Assembly (NCBI GenBank): GCA_030549775.1
Contig: CM060175.1
Location: 33,087,262-33,151,261 of the forward strand
Reading direction: 5' to 3'
DNA from: Tamarix chinensis
Lineage: Eukaryota; Streptophyta; Magnoliopsida; Caryophyllales; Tamaricaceae
DNA length: 64,000 bases
The translations under genes were made by a program, and so were the position numbers. The notes below the pieces were generated by a model. The model searched no databases. It was not told where the DNA came from and saw only the letters and a list, made by a program, of their open reading frames with translations. This document shows, in pieces, positions 23,736-34,263 of the stretch; the first letter of the stretch is position 1; each line of letters begins with the position of its first letter.

Positions 23736-24440
23736 TCTTCCTTTTCCTTTATTTCCTTTATTATTAGCATTGTTTCTAACTATCTAATCATCTTTGCAAC
23801 TCTTTGTATTAATAAAAGTTTGGAGTTTTAGAGTTTTATTTAATTTGAATTTGGGATACAGGATAGGTCGATCAGTGGTTTTACAATTAGAGAAGTTTTT
23901 ATAAATTTTTTGTATCCCTCTAACTAAATAGCTAAGTCCTTTTTTATAGACGGAAGGGGATCCTAATAATTACACTTTTGAAAATAAAAAAAAAAACTTT
24001 TGAAAAGTGGTTAAGAAAGAATCCATCGAAAGAATATAGTAAAAGTAAGAAGTAAAAAAAGCCTAGAAAAGCCACGCATTTCCTTTTGCTAAATATTTCC
24101 TTATCCTTTTCTCTTTTTCTTTCAGTCGCTTTTACTTTCTCCTTTTCTTATTTTTGTCAAAAGATTCCATTTATCTTTTGAAAAGCATCTGCATGTCCAT
24201 CAATGCTTTTCACTTTTGTTGACTGCTCCTTTTGCTTTTGTCTTGTCTTGCTTTTGGAAAAATTTTCCTTTTCTTTTGTCTGCACCTTGTTTTTTTAGTG
24301 CATGTTGTTAATACGCCTTTTGATGTTGGAATCAGTATGAAAATTTTAAGAAATACTATGAAGTTTTCCATAACAGTCATCTTCATTCTCATCTCCGTTA
24401 TCTAGAATAGCTACTGAAGATGATGATGATGATGTCTTTT
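23736..24440 (-). promoter_or_regulatory. Copy B 3' region: candidate promoter and poly(A) signal
   Basis: Non-coding DNA between the end of copy B's downstream ORF and the fusion with copy A. On the minus strand a TCTATAAAAAAGG box (23938-23950) is followed about 110 bp on by AATAAA (plus tttatt near 23836). That order and spacing would fit a caulimovirid pregenomic promoter followed by its polyadenylation signal. A plus-strand AATAAA at 23811-23816 is also present. Which signal is functional, if any, is not resolvable by eye. Confidence 0.4.
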
Positions 24441-25735
24441 TGTTTTGTGATAATACTTGGCTTAGTGTAGCCAAGTATTCATCCTCTAATTTTGCTGCTG
24501 CTAACCTTGCTACAATTACTAATTTTTGGCCTAGGAATTTTATTTCTAAAGGACTGGCATAGATTTGTTTGGTGCAGGTTTTGGCAAATGTAGGGTTTTT
24601 ATCCAGCTTTGGACAAATGATTTTGATATTTTGTTAAATGCTTGTAATTTTTCCACCATTTGACTTTGAATATGCGAACTAGGGTTGGGATACCATCTAT
24701 TTCGTGGTTTTCAACATTCCACGAGAAAATCTTAGGGCAGAAGAATTTTAAAGCAAAATGGAAGATACGTGGTAATTTCCTATCTTTATTTGAGGGTTGA
24801 TATAAAGTTTTGAATTTATGTAAAGATTCAGATACCTGGGAAGGTAAGATTTCTGGCACGAGGCTAAAATCTTTACACTATTTGATAAACCATAAAGGTG
24901 TATCATCTTATGAAATTTTTTAGAAAAAGATTAGTCGAGAATGGGATTTGCATTTGTTCTGGGTATAAAATGTGTTATACCGGGCTTGCTGGTAATCCCA
25001 ATAATTAAAGTTAAGGGTTGAGTTTAGAAAAGTTTTGTATGAATTAGGAAGCCATCGGGGATGTTTGAGGCTTTAACCCAATCCATGGGAAGAATTACTT
25101 TATGGATTTTGCAGCTGGAGTATGCTAACTCATTATGTGTTTGTGGAAGGGTGAAGTGCTTAAATGAAGCTGAGCTGGTAAAGTTGAGGATGGCTAGATA
25201 ATAGGTTTGTGGTTTGGTTACATCCTAGGGTTTGAAGTACCATCTAGAAAATAATTTTTCTAAGGTAATGAAGAGATCTGGATGATAAAATCCATCTTCA
25301 CAATTTGAAATTATTTAAAAATGCTGTTTTGTTAAATACTCGAAATGTTTTTGAAATCCCTTTTGCTTTGAAACAATTTCTTTTAAAATTGGTTTTGATA
25401 AAACAGATAAGGATTCAGAAGGAATTTTTGAAACCATCCTTTGAGAGGGGGTTTTTGGAGAAGAAGAACCCTTCTCAATTTTTAAAATAGGGTGAGGGAT
25501 TATACCTGAGTGTTTAGGTTGAGGAATCTAGACATTTTACACCATTTGTTGAAGTGCTTCCAGCAATTCTTGAGATTTGGCAAGTGATTCCACCTACTCT
25601 TGTACATTTTGTTTTGAGTCTGGGTCTCAAGTTGATGAAGCTACTACTTCATCTTCAATTGTGGCTTCGTACCAAGACTTGATTGGTTTTGATGCAAGAA
25701 TTTCTTGCATTTTCTCCTTTACTTTCTTCTTAGAG
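24441..25735 (-). pseudogene. Copy B downstream ORF, fuller copy
   Basis: Homologue of 23285-23735 but with the C-terminal two thirds retained. Sense order: a KKKVKEKM...VVASST segment (25627-25735), a TAG at 25594-25596 shared with copy A, a lysine-rich middle, a TAA at 25315-25317 also shared, then LPRIFHFALKFFCPKIFSW and an FKVKWWKNY motif (24599-24859). It is interrupted by many stops. The conserved WW-containing segment implies a folded C-terminal domain in the ancestor; its function is unknown. Confidence 0.6.
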
Positions 25736-25739
25736 CCAT

Positions 25740-27780
25740 GTTTTTTATTTTGAAGGAACTCCTGAGTGAGAAAGTCTGGAATAGAGTTTCCTTCCCCTTT
25801 GATATATTTTATATTGAAATTAAAGGTATAGAGGATTGGCTGCCACCTAGCAAATATTTGTTTGGATGCAATATTTTGTAAGTCTTTTTGTCGGATTTCT
25901 TTTGCTGACATATAGTCAATGTGCAGAAGAAATCTTTGGTTTAATATATCGGATTGGAATTTTTGAATACACCGTATTATGGAAAGGATTCCCTTTTTGA
26001 CTATGGAGTAATTTATTTAGGTTTCATTCCATTGTCCAAAGTATATTGGACTATGGACTCGGTTGGATTTGGGCCTGTTTGATGTGGGCTTGGGCTTGTT
26101 TAAGGATGCCACCATACCCAATATCTGAAGCATCGGTCTTGACTATTTTTAAAAGGTTTGGGTTGGCCAATTGTAAATAAGGAATATTTTGGACTTGGGC
26201 CTTGATTTTTTTAACGAAATTAATATGGGCCTGGGTCTATAGTTTTGGGTTCCTTTTGGGTTGATCATGGAGTGATTTGGAAATATGGTTAATGTTTGGA
26301 CAGAAGTCCATAATATAATTAAGACTGCTTATAAACCTTTGAAGCTGGGTTTTGTCCAGAATGTGATATGGGAATTTGGGCACAAACTCTAAGGAACTCT
26401 CTATAGGAGTTATGGTTCCTAAGGATATATGATGACCTAAGAACCTAATCCTAGTTTGAAACAATGAGACCTTAGATTTTGACACTACAAGACCATTCCT
26501 CCTTATGACACTAATGAATGTCTTATTGTGTTTAAAATGTTGGTCTACAGAATGTGAAAAAATAAGGACATCATCTATGTAGACAGTGTGAAAATTTGAC
26601 TAAGGATTGAAAATATCATTCATTATCCTTTGGAATTCTGACGGAGTATTTTCTTTAATACAAAGGGCATTACATTCCATTGGTACTATCTAAATGGGAC
26701 ACTGAATACAGTTTTGTACCTATCCTTATGTGTTATTTGGATTTGCCAAAATCCTAATTTGAGATTAAAGTTTAAAAATATTAATGCTGAATGGAATCTT
26801 TGGAGTAGATCCTTTTTGTTTGGAATAGAGTACCTAACCCATTTTAATGCATTATTAAGGGGTTTTTAGTTTATAACTAATCGAGGTGTTCCTCTTTCAA
26901 TTTATGAATTTTTGTTAATATAGAATGCAGCATAAGACCAAGGTAACCTAGATTTTGAAATCAAGTTTTTGTTTTCTAAGTTCTGGATTTCTTTTCTACA
27001 ATGTTTAAATAATTCAGAATTCATTTTGATTGGATGAGCTTTTGTAGGAATATTTCTTTCTTGGAAATTTTCCTCATATGGTAGGTCAACCATATGTTGT
27101 TTTCTTACCCAAAAGGCATTTGGAAGATCAACACAAATTTCTTTTTCAAGTTAATTTTAAATTTGAGAAATCTTGTCCTTGATTAATTTTGTTTCTAATT
27201 GGTTTTGAATCCTAGTTAAAGATATGTTTTATTTTAAAAGATCCAAATCTGTTTGTTTTCCTTGAACAAGGAGGTTGATTTGATTATGATAAATTGATTT
27301 TACTTTTAACAGATTCAGGTTTCTAATTCTAGGAATTTCTAGAAATGGAAGGATATTTGTTATTCCTTTAGTTTTGAATGAAATTCCTACAAGGTCAACT
27401 TTGTATGGGGTGATGAGTTTTATGAAAGGAGTGCCTAGAATTATGCTATGACCTATATCTAGGGTTATGAGGTATGTTGATATGATTCAGAGATTATTGC
27501 AAAGAACACTTACTTCACACTTCTTTTTGATTTTGAGTCTAGAAGTGTTTGTTGCTGATAATCTTTCTATAGTTTGAGATAAGAATATTTTTGGTGTGAT
27601 TCCTTTTTTGATACAATTTAAATCAGCGTTAGTATCAAATAAGGCTACTGAATTGATTTGAAATCATTTGATAATTATTGGGTTATGTTTATTATATATT
27701 TCCTATAGGTCATTACTTTTAATACATTCAAAAAGTCCTCTGGGACAGGAAGGTATTGCAATTCTCCATCTTCAGAATCA
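25740..27780 (-). pseudogene. Copy B protease-RT-RNase H region
   Basis: Sense order right to left. The protease box reads LFDTNADLNC, so the DTG glycine is Asn here (about 27615-27645). RT has SRLPWSYAAFYINK (26902-27093) and a YIDDV box at 26567-26581. RNase H has TDASDIGYGG near 26100-26135 and its C-terminal FNFNIKYIKGEGNSIPDFLT at about 25760-25830. The arrangement is identical to copy A, with independent stops as well as shared ones. Confidence 0.83.
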
Positions 27781-27899
27781 TTTTGGTCACTAGGTTCTGA
27801 AGATGTGCTCTCAATTTGTTTTGTTAATAAAAATTGAATAATATTACTATTATTTTCTTATTTTTGCTGTAATTGTCTTATTTCCTTTTTAACTTCTTT

Positions 27900-30200
27900 A
27901 ATTTCCTATTGGAATTCAGAAGTTGTTGGAATTATGTGTTTTGAGTTTTGTTGTCTTTTGAGAATCAAGGTTAGATCATATGTGTTTGTTGGTTTTGTAG
28001 GAATTTTTGAGGTTAATGGTTTTGAATCATTTTGTTCAACTGATTCGCATAATTTTTCTAGGTATTCTTTTTGTTTTTGAGGGTCAGATATGTGTTGAAC
28101 AATTTCAATCATTAGTTTTTGTTCTTTTGTTAACACACTTATTTGTCTTGCAAATAATTTTTCTTCTAGGTCAGAAGAGTTATAAGAAATGGACGAGGTT
28201 ATTATTTCATCAATTTGGAGGCCTTTTGAGATTCATTTTTAAATGATTCTATTAGGTGGTTTTGAATTTTTTCCATTGTTTCATCATCTAAATTTAATTC
28301 TCTAATTTGTTTGTTTAACCTACAAAATTTTGAAATGTGTCCTATTTTTTCCACATTTGAAGTAGATTATGTTTCTTGTGGGGGTTTTGGTGGATGAAGA
28401 GGTTTGAGCCTCTTACCTTTTGATTTTGATTTTTGATAATATGGAATTTGTCTTTTTGTTTGTAGTGTCAACAAATCTTTCTTTGATCTTTTATGATGTG
28501 TTGGTTTGCAATCGCCAGAACATTTTTTAGGTTTGTTTGTAGTTACTAATACGTCAAATTGTTTTGCAGAAAGAACCAAGTTCTTGTTTAGTTTTTTTTA
28601 ATTCCCATTTTAAATGTCTTTGAAGTTTTAAGTCTTAACAAAATTTTAAACCTTCTTTTTGTTTAAGACTTATTAATTCACCATAGGTAAATCTGTTATA
28701 AGGAATTTTATTTCCATGGGCTTCTTTGATTTTGTTTCTAACTTTTTCACCTAAAAGGGGTGGAAGACCAGCTAGAAATGTTTCTTTCCAGAAATGTTGG
28801 TTTGAGTCATCCCCAAGCATTACATTAATTAGGAATGTATTTTTGTACCAGTGGAAGTCACTTAAATGTTTACATCAAAGATTTGAACGGAGTTCTGCAT
28901 TTTTGTCTTTGAGGTGTGAAGGATCACCTACAAAAGTGTAGAGATATTGATAGGATAAGTGATGCAACAATATCATAAATGAGTTAACTATTTTCAAAAA
29001 TGATATTATCATTTTCATTGATTTTTATGGCACCCACGATTTGATTTTATTCCTTTGAGGTAGGGTGGAAATCCCAGCATCCTTTTAATTATCCGGATAA
29101 CCCTACTATTAGGAGTTCTGCTATAGCTTGGTCAGATGTGTTTGTTTGAGTTTTATGAGCTTTGGCCTCCATGGTCATTTGTTGCAAAAGATTTAGGATG
29201 TTGTATTCTAACATCCCACATATATTCTATTCATATAAGGATGATGCTTTGTAGTTTGGTTAAACTAATTTGTTTAGCATGATTTTAAGGTTTAGGTTAG
29301 TGGCCATTTGTCTAGGAATCATTGCTCTAGAGGTTGAAGGGTTATGGAGATGAGATAGGGTTGGTTCCTCAATCTCATCATTGTTATTTTGTTCAATTTG
29401 ATTCATGGTGTTTATTTGTGAATTTAATTCCGGAGCTTTTGGGACTTGCATTTGATTTGATGAAGTTGTTGGTGTAATTTGATTTAGTTTGTCTTTTATA
29501 GCTTGGAGAAATTCTATTTTTCTAGCTTGAATATTTTGTTGGCTTGGTTTTGAAACTTCAAAAGGTTTGAAAATTGGTATTTTCTTTTATTTTGTGTTTT
29601 GGGGTATGGAGGTTATTTGTATTGTAGGAAATATGGTCTTTTGAATTTGTTTATCCAATTTTGTTAATTGGGATCCAATTGTGTTTAAATGAATGTTCGT
29701 ATAATTGTTCTGAAGAAGAATATTTCTAACATTTTCTGTTTCTTCTTCTTTTGACATTCTTAGAGGTTTTAATTCTAGTGTGTTTTCATGAGAAGTCATT
29801 TTAATATTTTGCAAAAGAGGATGTTCTGATTCAATTGTTCCTCTATCATTTTGTCAAGTTTTTGTTTTATTTCGAATGGTTACTGTATTTGCATTTTTGA
29901 AAAGGTATTCATTGTTGTTTTGTCTTGCATATAGTTTAAACCAGTCAAAGAATAGAATTTTAACCTTTTTATTTTCTAGAAAATTGTAAAATTCTGTTTG
30001 TATTTTTCTTCTTTGGTTCATGAATTATTTGATGAACCAAGTTCTCTTTTTTGTATTTCTGACATAATAAAAGTCATCTTGGTAGATTTTTTTTATCAAT
30101 TTGAAATTCTTTTTCAAGAACACTTATCATATTTTATATTATTTCTGAATATATTTTAGAATCTAGTGGATAATTTGCTTCTTGATTTGTTTTGACATAT
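27900..30200 (-). pseudogene. Copy B coat-protein region with zinc knuckle
   Basis: Contains the YNILNLLQQMTMEAKAHKTQ block (about 29150-29210), the LPPLLGEKVRNKIKEAHGNK segment within 28635-28820, a lysine/proline-rich basic stretch (28367-28579), and a zinc-knuckle remnant at about 28318-28366. A TAA at 28635-28637 is at the same codon as 20343-20345 in copy A. Several stops and frameshifts. Confidence 0.75.
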
Positions 30201-30245
30201 TCTTCATTTTTAGTGTTTTGGTAAATTGGTTTGGAAATTCGAGAC

Positions 30246-31235
30246 TCATATTTTGCAGTTTGAAAGGAAGTTCGAGGTAAGTCCGAAATTGAATTCCTGT
30301 TTTGATCTTTGTCTTTTAAATTTATGATTTGAGGAAGGTTTGATATTTTTCCCTAAGTTTATGGTTGAAGATTTCGAAGCATCATCAGCAAACCTTAGCC
30401 TTTGAGTTCTTTTAAAACTCATTTTTACCGTTCCATCATCAAATTGAGTTACTTGGCTTATTTTGGTATTTGGATTTGGAACTAATAACCAATCTTTAGG
30501 AAGTGTTATTTCATTCCATTTGATTATTCTAGGAACAACTAAGTTTGCCTTTGATGACTTAGTTTGAAGCATTAAGGTTTCACCTTTTATGCTTTGAATT
30601 TTTGCTCTAGTTTTAAAAGTGGTTATTATTATTTTACAGTGAATCCTATAAATCATTGCTACGAGTATTGAATCTACAAGCATGTCGTAGCCATGAGTTT
30701 TGATTTGTAAAGTTAAGCTATGTAATATGTTTGGATCTGCTAAGGCAGGTGAAAAGTTTGGATAAAAATTAAAAAATATTAGACCATTACAAAGGCTAGA
30801 TTCAATGGTCCCTAAGATTGAATCATTGAAATTTTTTAATCTACCATCTCATAGGATTATAATAATGGAAGTATGCAGGCCTTCTCTGGTTAAAGGTTTG
30901 AATCCTACTTGGACTAATCCTAAGTGGATATATTTGAATCCATCTTTTAAATGTTTTTTGACAGATTGTTTTGAAATTAGTTCGATTGTTTTGAAGGGTT
31001 TTGCTAATTGTATGTCACATTATTTAGTTTTGATGACATAATTTGTCTAAAATTTTTTCCATTTTAATGTTTTGTAAATCATTTCCTTTTGAATGTTTAG
31101 AAGTTTCCAATTATCTACTAATCCTTGGAAGTATTCAAATTCATATTCCTATGAAGTTTTCATGTTTTCTCTAGGTTTTAATGAGTTCTTACTACTCGAA
31201 CCAGTGGAAGAAGAGGATTTAGAAAATAAATTCAT
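30246..31235 (-). pseudogene. Copy B movement protein, full-length remnant
   Basis: An ATG at 31233-31235 begins MNLFSKSSSSTGSSSK. A 30K-type core follows (YIHLGLVQVGFKPLTREGLH, then LGTIESSLCNG, YPNFSPALADPNILHSLT and KTHGYDML) and the C-terminal IKWNEITLPKDW segment. The family role is tubule- or plasmodesma-directed cell-to-cell transport. At least four in-frame stops interrupt the N-terminal half; 30246-30683 is the longest open piece. Compared with copy A it lacks ~16 codons after DWLL. Confidence 0.75.
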
Positions 31236-31421
31236 GTTTTCTCCTACCTATTCCTATATAGAACCTATGTACCTAACCGTCTGGATTTACTATCCTATCT
31301 GTAGGGTCTTACTCCTAGAACACATAAGTAAGGCACACATTATCCTTCCTACACATAAAAACAAAAGAGGATAGACAGAGAATTCACTATCCTTCACGCT
31401 TTTTCCCCCCTGGCTTTGATA
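31236..31421 (-). promoter_or_regulatory. Copy B leader starting inside a tRNA-Met primer site
   Basis: On the minus strand the viral block begins TATCAAAGCCAGG (31409-31421), the last ten bases of a TGGTATCAGAGC(C) primer site with one mismatch. The preceding TGG is replaced by the (TA)n tract. Since caulimovirid genomes are numbered from this minus-strand primer site, copy B is joined to host DNA at the natural genome end. About 170 bp of leader follow before the movement-protein ATG. Confidence 0.65.
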
Positions 31422-31440
31422 TATATATATATATACATAT
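31419..31440. repeat. Right (TA)n tract flanking the pararetrovirus pair
   Basis: gatatatatatatatatacatat, flush with the viral primer-site remnant. It mirrors 18101-18120. Confidence 0.75.
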
Positions 31441-32260
31441 GTGACATTTTCATTGCGTAATATACTCTTTAGAAATATGATGGATATGGTGATATTTTAA
31501 TAAATTTCTTAATTTTTCTTTTAAAACAATATATTTTTTATCCAGATAAATGCATATATTCATATAAATATATACATATTTCCTAGTAAGAATACAAATA
31601 TTATTTAAAAAAAATATATGTATAGATTATCCCATAAAATACACATCTTCCAAATATCAATATATATCATTTATTTTTAAAATAATAAGTGACTAATACA
31701 TTTGTTATTAATACATATCTTATAGTTGCGGATACATATATTTTATTTATAAATCCACATCTTATAATTTTGAATGCACATCTTATGGTAAAACAAAATA
31801 CTCAATTTATTATTTTAGTCAAATATACATATCTTTTAATCAATAATACATATCTTTAAATATATAAGCGTGTACATTTTTCTTAATATAAAAGTTGCAA
31901 ATACACATTTTCCAATATAAATACATATTTTTCATTTAAAAAACAACAAGGTTCGCATATATTTATTATAAATATACATTTCATAATTCCAAATACACAT
32001 TTTATTAATATATTTATATATATATATATATATATCTTATAGCTATTAATGTACATGTTATATTAAGAAGTACATATTTTATAATTTAAGTTAATAATAC
32101 ACATTTTATAGTTAATAATGTACATATTTTACCAACAAATGCATATTTTATACTACAAAAATACAAATCTCATAATTTTAGTTTGAAATACATATCTTAC
32201 ATCATAGATACATATTTTATAGCAAATAAACTATGCACATCATGAAGCACATAAAACTAT
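31441..32260. repeat. AT-rich DNA with recurrent acatatttta words
   Basis: Irregular recurrence of words such as atacatatttta, aatacacatttt and tacatatctta over about 700 bp, with no fixed period. It could be a very degenerate tandem repeat. No gene seen. Confidence 0.4.
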
Positions 32261-32271
32261 TATACGTGTGG

Positions 32272-32330
32272 TGTGGATTGAACTTCAAGCCTTATTATTT
32301 GCGATGTATCACTTTACCACTTGTGCTATT
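32272..32330 (-). other. tRNA-like head, possible SINE remnant
   Basis: The minus strand reads tagcacaagtggtaaagtga, resembling a tRNA D-arm/A box, followed ~25 bp later by aagttcaatcc, resembling a T-arm/B box (plus ggattgaac at 32275-32283). The 3' stem does not pair convincingly and no CCA-proximal stem is seen, so this is more likely a SINE head or tRNA pseudogene than a working tRNA. DNA from 32331 to 32819 shows nothing else. Confidence 0.35.
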
Positions 32331-32824
32331 CAAAATTAATATTATATTTTTTCCTTACTTATATATATGATAATTTATGTCAAGTTAAATTATAGTTAGC
32401 ACTATACCCAGATTGGTAATTGTATATATCTATGTTGATTAGGGTAAGATTAATTGAGCTATAAAATAAACATTAAATTAGTGGATATTCTCTATCTTGC
32501 ACACACAAATAAAAATTTCCTTTTTTATTAATATATAATATATCTTTGAATTGTTGATAATACCAAATATATTCTTCATCATTAATACAAACTGTGCTCT
32601 ACATTGTTGGTATAATTGATGAGTTAGTATGATATAATTATTTAACATTAGTAAAATTAACGATATATATCTTGTACATTTAACTATATCGCATGTTAGT
32701 TATCCAAATTTTATACTTTTAACAACATTATATTATTATTTAACTTCAATTTATTAGTTATTTATTGTCTAAGACTTTTCGTGGACAATTTTATGTTAGT
32801 GCAACATGTATAGAGCTGACAAAA

Positions 32825-33055
32825 GTTGACCCCCCAACCCGATATAATCCGAAAAATTTAGCAACCCGACATTGACCCGACTCGATAAAAATAAACCCGA
32901 CCCGGTCCCAACCTGTGACCCATCATTGACCCGACCCGATAGCGACCCGACCCGATAGCGACCCGACCCAGTATTAACTCGACCCGCTTCGATCCGACCC
33001 GATGTTGACCCGACCCGACATTCACCCAATCTGACCCAACATTAACCCAATCAAA
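32825..33055 (+). repeat. Degenerate ACCCGA repeat field 1
   Basis: Runs of gacccgacccgatagcgacc-like words with interruptions, C-rich on the plus strand. It is the same class as 36085-36321/58918-59170 and, on the other strand, 63190-64000. Open frames rich in G/S/V/R read from the minus strand are artefacts of this repeat. Confidence 0.8.
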
Positions 33056-33790
33056 CATCAAAATATATTATAATAATAATAAATTACACATTTTATTATT
33101 CATTCAAAGCTTTTAAAAATATAGTATTTTATAAATTGTACTTATTTTTCATAATTTTACCATAGACATTCTTATTTATTAATGATATCCTAATAAGATA
33201 TATTATTAATAAATAAATAAACCAAAATAAAAAAGGCAAACATCTAGTTGTAAGCTTGTAAAATAATTTTTAAAAAGTATTCCATTACATCCACTAATCC
33301 ACCTATTTGAAGAAACTCTTAATAAAAGAGCATAATAGTGTCCTTTATTAGTTATCACCCACAAAATCCAACAAGCAATAACTATACCCCGTATCAAGAG
33401 TATCTCACATTACAACCCTAACTTTAAAGTTTTAGTTATATTTTTTCTTTTAATTTTATTAATTTACTTTAAATATAATTTAGTATTCTATGTTTATCAA
33501 TTTTAAATTTACAATATCTAATTATTTTTATTAATTATAATATTAATTATTTATATTTTACATTATTTAATTTTTATTTTATATCAATTTATATATAATA
33601 ATTAATAATTTATGAAAATATATAAAATTAATATTTAATTTAACTATGTTTAAAATAACTTATTATAGTTTTTTTACTATAATAATAATAAAAATTAATA
33701 AAAAATATTAAAATAAAAATACAAATATAATATAATTAATAAAAATATTATAATAAAAATATAAATATTTTAACATTAATAAAATAAATA
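33056..33790. other. AT-rich DNA, nothing recognised
   Basis: Extremely AT-rich with short homopolymer runs. No coding or repeat structure beyond composition is visible. Confidence 0.6.
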
Positions 33791-33793
33791 TAA

Positions 33794-33985
33794 GTTCCGG
33801 TTGGAGAGAAGCAGCGATGGTGGACTAAACAATGGCAGCTCGCAGTCGCAGGGCACAGCAGGGGTAGGACAGGGTCGAGCTCGATAGGCTTCGTTTGTCT
33901 AGTCAAGTTTCAGACAAACGAAGAGAAAATGAGAAGAGAAAAAGAAGAAAAACAGGTGGACTGGTTCCGGTTAGACCAGACCCTT
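33794..33985. other. GC-rich islet with perfect 12-bp hairpin
   Basis: About 190 bp of ordinary base composition embedded in very AT-rich DNA. It is bounded by two gttccggtt copies (33796 and 33963) and contains cttcgtttgtct at 33889-33900 and its exact reverse complement agacaaacgaag at 33912-33923, separated by 11 bp. Its identity is unknown; a small inserted sequence or transposon remnant is possible. Confidence 0.5.
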
Positions 33986-34012
33986 TTTTTTTGCAAATTA
34001 AAAAAAATCTAA

Positions 34013-34218
34013 AATATAATAAATGATAATTATAATTTATACATTAATACATTATATAGTTATTTTTATTATCACATTTGTTTTATAAAATTATCTTTTT
34101 TTTAAGTAATCAAATATTTTAAGCAATCAATTAAATATAATATATGATAAACATCTAGTATTTTTACTTGTAAAATTTATAAATATTTAAAGCAATCAAA
34201 TATAATACTATTAAAACT

Positions 34219-34263
<45 letters not shown>

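Larger units (their letters stand above)
18121..31421. mobile_element. Inverted pair of endogenous pararetrovirus copies
   Basis: Two decayed Caulimoviridae genomes lie tail-to-tail. Copy A (plus, 18160 to about 23735) lacks the start of the movement-protein region and most of the downstream ORF. Copy B (minus, about 23736-31421, some 7.7 kb) is near full length for the family. The shared arms are 18160-23735 and 25246-30795; a 170-base sample near 20221-20390 against 28580-28750 looks roughly 95% identical. Gene order in each is movement protein, coat protein with zinc knuckle, aspartic protease, RT, RNase H, then a separate downstream ORF. This order and the TA-tract edges suggest a florendovirus-like lineage, but genus assignment is inference. 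No copy is intact. Confidence 0.85.

Noticed and set aside
23811..23816. Plus-strand AATAAA as the 3' end of copy A.
   Set aside because: Copy A homology already ends near 23735, so this signal more likely lies by chance in the opposite-strand terminal region of copy B.
32796..33061. Minus-strand frames rich in Gly/Ser/Arg/Val.
   Set aside because: They are translations of the degenerate ACCCGA repeat.
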